A DNA stretch of 14,077 bases, taken from the NCBI GenBank assembly GCA_018665385.1, contig JABJDN010000091.1, positions 1 to 14,077 of the forward strand, given 5' to 3'. Positions within the stretch are counted from its first letter, which is position 1. The number at the start of each line of letters is the position of its first letter. This stretch comes from Phycisphaerae bacterium (lineage in GTDB: Bacteria; Planctomycetota; Phycisphaerae; Phycisphaerales; SM1A02). The notes below the pieces were generated by a model. That model had not been told where the DNA came from and made no database searches. It saw nothing but the letters and a program-made list of their open reading frames with translations. This document shows positions 1 through 6,005 of this stretch, one piece after another. The position numbers and the translations under genes are program-made.

Positions 1-593
1 CCTTTGTCAAACGCCATGCCTTCAACATATTCAAGTGTAGTTTCAGCAGTTTTTCCTTCTTCGACTTCAACAACGCCTTCGCTTCCAACCTTGTTGATTG
101 CTTCTGAAATGATATTTGCCAAATCTGTGTCGTGATTTGAAGAAACAAGCGCAACCTTTTGGTAGTCTGTTTTTCCATTGCATGGTGTTGCCATTGCGTT
201 CACTGCTTGAGTTGCAGCAGTGGCAGCCGCAGTAATTCCACGTTGCACAGTAACTGGGTTTGCACCAACACCTACGTACCTAAGACCATTACGGAATATA
301 GCATCCGCAAGAATAGTGGCTGAAGTAGTGCCATCGCCTGCTACGTCTGCTGTTTTCTTCGCTACTTGATGTACCATTTTTGCGCCCATGTTCTGGAACG
401 CTTCGGGTAGCTCTATTTCTTTTGCTACAGAAACGCCATCTTTTGTGACGCTTGGTCCACCAAAAGATTTTTGTACAATCACATTACGGCCAGCTGGCCC
501 CATTGTGATGCCAACTGCTTTTGCCATTCGCTCAATGCCTTCACGAAATTCTTCGTGTGCTGCATTTTCATATTTCATTTGTTTTGCTGTCAT
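1..593 (-). CDS. groEL: second, divergent GroEL-type chaperonin (60 kDa), 3' part outside window
   Basis: ATP-driven protein-folding chaperonin subunit acting in the cytoplasm. I read 197 complete codons from ATG at 593 to the window edge with no stop. The start resembles GroEL (MTAKQMKYENAAHEEFREGI), followed by the phosphate-binding segment MGPAGRNV (about 31-38), GGPSVTKDGVSVAKEIEL (45-62) and the ATP-site motif AGDGTT (85-90), which keeps Asp87. It ends at EGMAFDKG, at the start of the apical domain, so roughly the last two thirds of the protein lie outside. It is clearly distinct from the GroEL at 983-2671: DGTTS instead of DGTTT, and VSSNHDTD where the other has ISANNDAS. It lies 24 bp after the groES stop and is probably co-transcribed. 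Its ribosome binding site is weak (AAGAGA, about 7 nt before ATG). Whether it has a Gly-Met tail cannot be seen. Confidence 0.95.
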   Translation of the reverse strand, partial: MTAKQMKYENAAHEEFREGIERMAKAVGITMGPAGRNVIVQKSFGGPSVTKDGVSVAKEIELPEAFQNMGAKMVHQVAKKTADVAGDGTTSATILADAIFRNGLRYVGVGANPVTVQRGITAAATAATQAVNAMATPCNGKTDYQKVALVSSNHDTDLANIISEAINKVGSEGVVEVEEGKTAETTLEYVEGMAFDK

Positions 594-617
594 AGTGTTA
601 TCTCTTTTCGAGTGTAA

Positions 618-905
618 TTAGCCAATCATCCCAAGCAATTCGCTTTCGCGAACGATGAGGTGAGCTGTTCCCTTGATTTCAATTTCAGTTCCTGAGTACT
701 TCCCAAAAACTACAACGTCGCCCTTGGTAACGCTTGGCTTTACACGCTCGCCGTTATCAAGTAGTTTGCCTGGACCAGTCGCTACGACTTTGCCTTGCAT
801 TGGTTTCTCGGTTGCTGATTCAGGGAGAAAAATACCAGACTCTGTCTGAGTTTCTCGTTCGAGGGGTTTAATTAAAATTCTATCTTCAAGTGGTGTTACT
901 GCCAT
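618..905 (-). CDS. groS: co-chaperonin GroES (10 kDa)
   Basis: Heptameric lid of the GroEL folding chamber, cytoplasmic. The 95-residue length is normal for the family. The N-terminal PLEDRILIKPLE is the family signature. It is followed by the mobile loop (about residues 17-34) with the GIFLP contact motif that binds the GroEL apical domain, and a conserved middle section with GKVVATGPGK and KGDVVVFGKYSGTEI. It sits between two groEL genes in the same direction, 77 bp downstream of the first and 24 bp upstream of the second, so one lid protein may serve two chaperonins. The ribosome binding site is weak: only GGAA precedes a run of A before the ATG at 905. Confidence 0.97.
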   Translation of the reverse strand: MAVTPLEDRILIKPLERETQTESGIFLPESATEKPMQGKVVATGPGKLLDNGERVKPSVTKGDVVVFGKYSGTEIEIKGTAHLIVRESELLGMIG

Positions 906-982
906 TGTTTTTTCCAGTCTATTGTTTGTTATGTACTAAGGTTGTTGTGTTTACGTTGTGTTCGGTGGTTACGGAGGTTTCG

Positions 983-2671
983 TTAAAAGCCCATGCCACC
1001 CATCCCAGGCATTCCGCCCATACCAGGCATACCACCCATACCAGGCATGCCACCACCCATACCGTCCATACCAGCTCCAGCGTCATCGCCTTCTTCTTCG
1101 GGGACAGTAGTAATGATGCAATCAGTCGATAAAAGCATGCATGCAACGGATGCTGCATTTTGCAATGCACATCGGTCTACCTTTGCAGGAGTTAGCACGC
1201 CGTCTTCAAGCATGTCGCAATATTCAAGAGTAAGTGCGTTAAACCCTGCGCTACCTGTCATTTCAGATACTTTCGCAACAACCACACTGCCCTTGGCACC
1301 TGCATTATCTGCAATAGTTTGCAACGGTAACGTAAGCGAGTCGTGAATCACATCTACGCCAATCTTTTCATCACCAGTTGCTGAAGAACGTATTTTCTTG
1401 AGTGCGTCCTTGGCGCGAATAAAGCTAATGCCTCCGCCTGGAACTACGCCTTCTGCAATTGCAGCGCGAGTAGCGTGCAGAGCATCTTCAACTCTTGCCT
1501 TGCGTTCCTTCAGTTCCGCTTCAGACGCAGCACCAACATTAATTTGCGCAATGCCGCCTGCAAGTTTTGCAAGACGTTCTTGCAGTTTTTCGCTATCGTA
1601 ATCTGATGAACTGTTTGAAATTTCCATACGAATTCGTTCGATTCGATTTGTAATTTCTTTTGTTGTACCAGCGCCTTCCATGATTGTTGTCTCTTTGTTT
1701 GTGACTTCAATCTTCTTTGCTTGGCCTAGTTGTGTAAGGCTTATCTTTTCAATATCGATTCCAAGATCTTTCATTATTGCTTCGCCACCGGTAAGCACTG
1801 CAATATCTTCAAGCATTGCTTTTCGACGGTCGCCATAGCCCGGAGCTTTCACAGCAACGACTTGTAAGACGCCTCGCAACTTGTTAATAACAAGTGTAGA
1901 AAGCGCTTCCCCAGAGATGTCCTCTGCGATGATTAAAAGAGGACGTTTTGATTCCATTACTTTTTCAAGCAATGGAACGATTTGTTTTGCGGTTTCAAGT
2001 TTGTCTTCATAAATGAATACAAGCGGCTTTTCCAAAATAGTGGTCATGGAATCTACATCAGTGACAAAGTTTGGGCTTAGGAATCCACGATCGAATTGCA
2101 TGCCTTCAACAACGTCGATTGTAGTTTCAAGGCTCTTTCCTTCTTCTACAGTAATAACGCCATCTTTACCAACTTTGGAAAAAGCATTAGCCATTATTTT
2201 GCCAATGGAAGCATCGTTGTTCGCAGAAATAGTCGCAACTGATTCAATATTGTCATCTACTGCTTGCGACATATCTGTAATTGATTGCGTTACTGAGCTA
2301 ACCGCTTTGTGAATACCTCGTACCATTGCGTTCGCATCGCACCCTGAAGCAAGATGCCGCAAGCCGCTTTTAAATATCGCTTCTGCTAGCACAGTTGCGG
2401 TCGTTGTACCATCGCCTGCATCATCCGAGGTTTTTGCAGCAACTTCTTTCACAAGTTGTGCACCTTGGTTCTCGACTTTGTCGCGAAGTTCAATTTCTTC
2501 AGCAACTGTTACGCCATCTTTGGTGACTGTAGGTCCGCCCCACGCTTTATCCAAAATAGCATTCCGTCCGCGAGGTCCCAAAGTGGACTTCACCGCTGCC
2601 GCTAGTTTTTCCACACCAAGTAACATTTTTTTTCTAGCTTCAACATCGAAAGCCAATTCTTTTACTGCCAT
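983..2671 (-). CDS. groEL: chaperonin GroEL (60 kDa), principal copy
   Basis: Full-length 562-residue GroEL, slightly longer than the usual 540-550 because of an extended C-terminal tail. The equatorial ATP-binding elements are present: LGPRGRNAILDK (31-42), GGPTVTKDGVTVAEEIEL (45-62) and AGDGTTTATV with Asp87. The apical domain opens with EGMQFDRGFLSPNF (189-202). The catalytic Asp of the intermediate domain is Asp396 in VEDALHATRAA, followed by EGVVPGGG. The C-terminus (about 535-562) is Gly/Met rich with three GMPGMG units and ends GMGF, the disordered tail that projects into the folding cavity. The ATG is preceded by a strong Shine-Dalgarno sequence (AGGAGA). It is the first gene of a groEL-groES-groEL unit and carries a structured leader. 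I consider it the housekeeping copy because its motifs are the more canonical. Confidence 0.98.
   Translation of the reverse strand: MAVKELAFDVEARKKMLLGVEKLAAAVKSTLGPRGRNAILDKAWGGPTVTKDGVTVAEEIELRDKVENQGAQLVKEVAAKTSDDAGDGTTTATVLAEAIFKSGLRHLASGCDANAMVRGIHKAVSSVTQSITDMSQAVDDNIESVATISANNDASIGKIMANAFSKVGKDGVITVEEGKSLETTIDVVEGMQFDRGFLSPNFVTDVDSMTTILEKPLVFIYEDKLETAKQIVPLLEKVMESKRPLLIIAEDISGEALSTLVINKLRGVLQVVAVKAPGYGDRRKAMLEDIAVLTGGEAIMKDLGIDIEKISLTQLGQAKKIEVTNKETTIMEGAGTTKEITNRIERIRMEISNSSSDYDSEKLQERLAKLAGGIAQINVGAASEAELKERKARVEDALHATRAAIAEGVVPGGGISFIRAKDALKKIRSSATGDEKIGVDVIHDSLTLPLQTIADNAGAKGSVVVAKVSEMTGSAGFNALTLEYCDMLEDGVLTPAKVDRCALQNAASVACMLLSTDCIITTVPEEEGDDAGAGMDGMGGGMPGMGGMPGMGGMPGMGGMGF
998..1051 (-). 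repeat. three tandem 18-bp units encoding GMPGMG in the GroEL tail
   Basis: Positions 998-1015, 1016-1033 and 1034-1051 each encode Gly-Met-Pro-Gly-Met-Gly. The units differ only in third-codon positions, mostly the Gly codons (plus-strand pattern NCC CAT NCC AGG CAT NCC). This is an in-frame tandem duplication of the Gly-Met tail common in group I chaperonins, and could vary in copy number between strains. Confidence 0.85.
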
Positions 2672-2677
2672 GCGTAA

Positions 2678-2683
2678 TCTCCT
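2678..2683 (-). promoter_or_regulatory. Shine-Dalgarno site of groEL
   Basis: The minus strand reads AGGAGA six nt before the ATG at 2671, the strongest ribosome binding site in the window. It confirms the groEL start and lies directly against the hairpin at 2684-2717. Confidence 0.8.
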
Positions 2684-2717
2684 GAGTTTTGGGGCTTGTA
2701 TTTAAAAGCCCGAACTC
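2684..2717 (-). promoter_or_regulatory. leader hairpin abutting the groEL ribosome binding site
   Basis: On the minus strand GAGTT pairs with AACTC and, inside it, GGGCTT pairs with AAGCCC around an 8-nt loop (TTAAATAC). A 1x3 internal loop separates the two stems. The 3' side ends exactly one base before the Shine-Dalgarno AGGAGA. The pairing is seen in the sequence. A role in temperature-sensitive translation or mRNA stability is inference. Confidence 0.45.
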
Positions 2718-2732
2718 TCTTCCTTTCATTTC

Positions 2733-2749
2733 AAGGGCACGCTGCCCTT
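2733..2749 (-). promoter_or_regulatory. inverted repeat in groEL leader (AAGGGCA-N3-TGCCCTT)
   Basis: Perfect 7-bp inverted repeat with a 3-nt spacer. It falls near the predicted 5' end of the groEL mRNA, so it could be a 5' stabilising hairpin or an operator. It is not a CIRCE element (TTAGCACTC-N9-GAGTGCTAA), and I found no CIRCE in the region. Confidence 0.45.
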
Positions 2750-2763
2750 TAAGTCTGTTTGCC

Positions 2764-2769
2764 AATATA
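2764..2769 (-). promoter_or_regulatory. candidate -10 box of the groEL operon promoter
   Basis: The minus strand reads TATATT, and the expected start point is an A near 2756. The -35 side is poor (TTTGTG at 16-bp spacing), so this is only the best local candidate. The groEL leader would be about 85 nt and contain both hairpins listed above. Confidence 0.3.
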
Positions 2770-2865
2770 CATACAAATAGAATGCCACAAATAAGCCCCT
2801 AACTGTTAAAAAAACTCGTTTCAGGCGTAATGTTCCGCCAAGCACACGCTCACATCCTGCATCCC

Positions 2866-2880
2866 CTGCCATCGTGGCAG
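2866..2880. other. hairpin CTGCCA-N3-TGGCAG downstream of the zinc-ribbon gene
   Basis: Perfect 6-bp inverted repeat with a 3-nt loop, 31 bp after the stop of the gene at 2912-3805. No T-run follows on the minus strand, so it is not a standard rho-independent terminator. A run of seven T occurs only at about 2814-2808, after a weak GGCG/CGCC stem (2824-2839). It may still mark the 3' end of the upstream transcript. Confidence 0.35.
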
Positions 2881-2911
2881 ACTGCCCGAAGATACTCGCT
2901 CAAGTATAGGA

Positions 2912-3805
2912 TTATTTGATATGCAGCAAATCGCTCAGAGCTGGTGGCGGGGCGACTAACGCCTGCCGAATCCAGATGGTATTTCGAAGTAAATACCCCA
3001 AACCAAAGACAATCAACGAAAGGCTCATAATCATAACTATGAGTCCAAACATTGCAAGGTTCGTATCTCCCGGCGAGGCAATAATCAACGCCCTGCCAAT
3101 GAGAACAAACACGAGTGCAACCAGCAGATCATTCATTCGCTGGCGACTTCCTTGTGCTTGCCTAAAAGCCCTACTCCGAAGCCCAAGCCTTGGAACTAAT
3201 TTTTTAAACCCTGAGAATACGATGCCAGCTGTAATTGCAGGTAAACAGGTATCAAACAACATCGCCATTGGTCCGCTCTGATTAGATTGAACGAACAATA
3301 CAATGTACGCTAAGAACATACTGCCAGACCAAACAAGCAAGCCGGTACTTGTCAACGATAGACCACCTCTGCAACCAACAAGTTCTTTATGAGAATACAT
3401 CGAAATCATTGGCAGAAGAGCGACAAATGCAAGCAACCCGAAACAGGCCGATGCAAGAACCAATGGCTTTGCCGGAATTGATTGAAGAACATGGGGCAAC
3501 GAGATAACTGGTGCGTGAATAAGAAGTGCTGTAATTGCTAGAAGAGCCGAAAGTAAATATGCTGCAACAACAGCAGTTATAGAGTTGCCAACTCGTTTTG
3601 GAAACTGAATCGGAGAAAGGCGCCGAGCAGCAGGGTCTATAGATTCAATAATTGTAAGCCGAATTGGTTCGCCGCATTCTGGGCAATTTGTATCTGCTAA
3701 CATTCCACGCAACTCATACCCACAACGAGAGCATTCAAGCGATAACGCAACTGCCATACCTTGCAGGCCTTCAACGATTGGAGATTTAGCTTGTTCTTGT
3801 TCCAT
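2912..3805 (-). CDS. zinc-ribbon membrane protein of unknown function, about six TM segments
   Basis: Unknown function. A short N-terminal zinc ribbon has two CxxC pairs (Cys25/Cys28 in CSRCGYELRG and Cys41/Cys44 in CPECGEPI). After about 45 soluble residues come roughly six hydrophobic segments (near 70-100, 108-133, 145-170, 180-200, 221-240 and 245-270), so the ribbon would be a cytoplasmic or membrane-proximal domain on an integral membrane protein. This CxxCGYxLRG...CPECG arrangement is one I associate with planctomycete hypothetical proteins, which is recollection and not a search result. I chose the ATG at 3805 (297 aa). An in-frame TTG at 3817 would add four residues. Neither has a good Shine-Dalgarno. 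It lies 24 bp after hpt and is probably the last gene of an mgtE-hpt unit. Confidence 0.8.
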   Translation of the reverse strand: MEQEQAKSPIVEGLQGMAVALSLECSRCGYELRGMLADTNCPECGEPIRLTIIESIDPAARRLSPIQFPKRVGNSITAVVAAYLLSALLAITALLIHAPVISLPHVLQSIPAKPLVLASACFGLLAFVALLPMISMYSHKELVGCRGGLSLTSTGLLVWSGSMFLAYIVLFVQSNQSGPMAMLFDTCLPAITAGIVFSGFKKLVPRLGLRSRAFRQAQGSRQRMNDLLVALVFVLIGRALIIASPGDTNLAMFGLIVMIMSLSLIVFGLGYLLRNTIWIRQALVAPPPALSDLLHIK

Positions 3806-3829
3806 AGTAAAACGCAACTAAAACCGCTT

Positions 3830-4363
3830 TTAGGGGTTTATCACTCCTATATCTGGGTAGTTGCGATAATACCCATCATAATCTAACCCATACCCAACGA
3901 CAAATTCATCTTCAATTTCAAAACCAATATGCTCGCATGGAACATCCATTGCAGACTCCAACTTCTTTCGAAGGAGTACGCATGATTGAATAGACTTCGG
4001 ATCTAACTCTTCAAGTTCTCTCCGAATGCGCGTGAGTGTTTTGCCAGAGTCAAGAATGTCGTCGACAAGAAGTACGTGTCTGCCTGTTACATCTGGTAGT
4101 TTGCCGAGCGTTAGATCATTATTACTTTTAGTAGACTTCCCGACATAACTACTCGCCGTCATGAGTTGAATTCTAATTTTCATAGGTAAGTATCGCATGA
4201 GGTCAGCGACAAAAATAAGTGCTCCGGTCATTACCGCTACAAGCACAATTTCTTCTTCTTTATCTAATTCCTCAAGGCTTTGAGAAATTGCCTCTCCGAG
4301 CGTTCGCACGCGATCAGAAATAGCGCCTCTTGCAATTAGAATTCTTTCGATGTCTGCTTTCAT
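3830..4363 (-). CDS. hpt: hypoxanthine phosphoribosyltransferase (purine salvage)
   Basis: Cytoplasmic enzyme that joins hypoxanthine (often also guanine) to PRPP to give IMP/GMP. The 177-residue length is typical. The PRPP-binding signature VLLVDDILDSGKTL is at 97-110 with the acidic pair Asp101-Asp102. VAVMTGALIFVADL (42-55) is the conserved pyrophosphate-side loop. The C-terminal FVVGYGLDYDGYYRNYPDIG (154-173) is the nucleobase-binding and closing region of bacterial Hpt. The start is firm: AAGGAAG lies 5 nt before the ATG and overlaps the TAA of mgtE, ten bases separating the two coding sequences, so translation is probably coupled. Xanthine-guanine enzymes are less likely given the C-terminal motif. 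Confidence 0.95.
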   Translation of the reverse strand: MKADIERILIARGAISDRVRTLGEAISQSLEELDKEEEIVLVAVMTGALIFVADLMRYLPMKIRIQLMTASSYVGKSTKSNNDLTLGKLPDVTGRHVLLVDDILDSGKTLTRIRRELEELDPKSIQSCVLLRKKLESAMDVPCEHIGFEIEDEFVVGYGLDYDGYYRNYPDIGVINP

Positions 4364-4373
4364 GTTAACTTCC

Positions 4374-5792
4374 TTAAGCTTGCAACCATGTTGATGCTAC
4401 ATAGGCAAAACCAAGCAAGGTTGAGAATGCCACTGAGTCTGTAATCATAATGAGAAAGATAGCGGATGCTTGCGCTGGATCGGCGCCTAATCTTCGCATA
4501 ATGAGTGGAATTGCGGCGCCTGTAAATGTGCCAACACCCATTGAGACTACCATTGCACACGCAAATACAACGCCAAGTCGAGCTGGTTGCTCCTCGCCAA
4601 AAACCCAGAGCAAGAGCGAAGTGAAACCACCGATAGTCACTCCTGCAAACAAGCCAACAAGTAGTTCTCTGCGCATAAGCGGCACTATTCGGTCTTTTCG
4701 CACTTCATCAAGGACTATTCCGCGCAGTGTTACAGCGAGGGCTTGGTGGCCCGCATTACCCGCCAATGCAGCTATGAGCGGCATGAAGACTGCTAAAAGA
4801 GCTACCTCCTTAATAAGCCAATCAAAACTCAAAACTACATACGTTGCGGGCAACATCATAAGCGCAGAAGAAATCAGCCACGGCATACGGCCACGTAGTT
4901 TTACAGACAAGCCAGAATAAACGGCCTCGCCTGCACCCGCACCAACTGTTTTTTGTACGTCTTCTGTTTGTTCTTCTTCGATAATATCAATCACATCATC
5001 AACCGTAATAATTCCAAGAAGCCGATTCGATGCGTCGATCACTGGAAGCATTTCGTACCCGTACCTATCAAATTCTCTTGCTACTTGTTCTCGGTCAGTA
5101 TTGCTACGCACGGCTGCAACTTTGGTTTCCATTGATTCAGCAACAGTCGCAGAAGACTGACCAATCAAAAGAGCGCGTAAACTTACAACTCCTACAAGTT
5201 CGTCGAGTGTATTTGTTACAGGTAATTCCTGCACATGCTCTGGCAATTCTCTTAGTCGCAACACTTCAACAACTTCTGTAATTGTTAATGTTTCTTCAAG
5301 AGAAACAAAATCCGTAGTCATTATTCCAGCTGCAGATTCTTCTTCGTAATCGCAGAGTTGGCGCAACTTTCTAGACGAGGTCACTGGCATACAGTCAAAC
5401 AGCGGCTCTACATGTTCTCCATCTAGGCCGCGAACAATCGAGACAGCATCGTCAGGTGCCATGATTGCTAGCAATGTTGCAGCGTATTCCTTGCGGTTGT
5501 CATCAATCAAGTCTTCAATAATGGTGACAGCAAGCGGAACTTCCATCTCAGACAATGCTTCAGCTGCTGCATTATCCTCCATCAATTCGATAACTTCTGC
5601 TGCTTCTACATCATCAAGATCTTCAAGGGTATCTGCGGCATCTGCAGCTTTCTGCTTTGTTACAGCTGTAGCAAGTGCGGAGATATCAATAGTGTGCGAA
5701 AGCAACTCTGCAACGTGTTTGTCCTCTGCTGACACGTCTTGGGGCAATTCCACGCCTGAGTCTTCTTCGAATGGCGGTTTTTTGCTACTCAT
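4374..5792 (-). CDS. mgtE: magnesium transporter MgtE
   Basis: Mg2+-gated inner-membrane channel, 472 residues from the ATG at 5792. The order is as in the family: an N-terminal helical MgtE_N domain (about 35-150) with acidic surface helices, two CBS domains (about 151-205 and 206-265, the second containing GIITVDDVIDIIEEE), then five membrane helices (about 295-470). Family hallmarks are GNAGHQ (335-340) and, in the last helix, Asp452 in ITDSVAF, matching the pore Asp of the Thermus protein. An in-frame TTG at 5888 would add 32 residues with no MgtE character. I reject it because ATG 5792 lies 8 nt after a TACAAT box, has no Shine-Dalgarno and gives a typical acidic N-terminus. First gene of mgtE-hpt-(2912), divergent from folC. 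Confidence 0.95.
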   Translation of the reverse strand: MSSKKPPFEEDSGVELPQDVSAEDKHVAELLSHTIDISALATAVTKQKAADAADTLEDLDDVEAAEVIELMEDNAAAEALSEMEVPLAVTIIEDLIDDNRKEYAATLLAIMAPDDAVSIVRGLDGEHVEPLFDCMPVTSSRKLRQLCDYEEESAAGIMTTDFVSLEETLTITEVVEVLRLRELPEHVQELPVTNTLDELVGVVSLRALLIGQSSATVAESMETKVAAVRSNTDREQVAREFDRYGYEMLPVIDASNRLLGIITVDDVIDIIEEEQTEDVQKTVGAGAGEAVYSGLSVKLRGRMPWLISSALMMLPATYVVLSFDWLIKEVALLAVFMPLIAALAGNAGHQALAVTLRGIVLDEVRKDRIVPLMRRELLVGLFAGVTIGGFTSLLLWVFGEEQPARLGVVFACAMVVSMGVGTFTGAAIPLIMRRLGADPAQASAIFLIMITDSVAFSTLLGFAYVASTWLQA

Positions 5793-5800
5793 AGAGCATA

Positions 5801-5806
5801 ATTGTA
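5801..5806 (-). promoter_or_regulatory. -10 box directly before mgtE (possible leaderless start)
   Basis: The minus strand reads TACAAT, 8 nt before the ATG at 5792. Transcription starting about 7 nt downstream would give an mRNA with essentially no leader. I see no good -35 hexamer at 16-18 bp. Confidence 0.45.
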
Positions 5807-5967
5807 TGAGAGCAAGCTCATGAGGGTATACGCTTAAAGAGGCATGCCGTTGCATTAGGAGGGCCAGAGACACCTTGAACTTGCACAACCCACTCTTTTT
5901 AGATGAATTTTAAAAACAGCGCTTTGCATCGTAACTGTTTGTATAGCAATGGTTTATGTCGCTCCAT

Positions 5968-5996
5968 TTGCTTTAATTTGCGAAATATGGTAGAAT
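5968..5996 (+). promoter_or_regulatory. folC promoter (TTGCTT-N17-TAGAAT), leaderless or nearly so
   Basis: The -35 candidate TTGCTT is at 5968-5973 and the -10 box TAGAAT at 5991-5996, with an ideal 17-bp spacer. The -10 box ends 9 nt before the folC ATG at 6006, leaving a leader of only 0-4 nt, and no Shine-Dalgarno is present. The 213-bp gap 5793-6005 holds this promoter and the mgtE one. I see no gene or RNA in the remainder. Confidence 0.55.
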
Positions 5997-6005
5997 GGCT
6001 CGGCT

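Noticed and set aside
890..1170. Reading frames on both strands over the groES-groEL junction
   Set aside because: His/Thr- or Pro/Ile-repeat products come from the GMPGMG repeat read in other frames. The region is fully explained by groEL and groES.
2727..2732. Sigma-32-like -35 (CCCTTGAAA on the minus strand) upstream of groEL
   Set aside because: No CCCCAT-like or TATAAT-like -10 lies at 13-18 bp. The TTTAAA available is at 22 bp. The hexamer also overlaps one arm of the inverted repeat.
5793..5888. 32-residue N-terminal extension of MgtE from TTG 5888
   Set aside because: The added residues do not look like MgtE, there is no ribosome binding site, and a -10 box lies between the TTG and the ATG at 5792.
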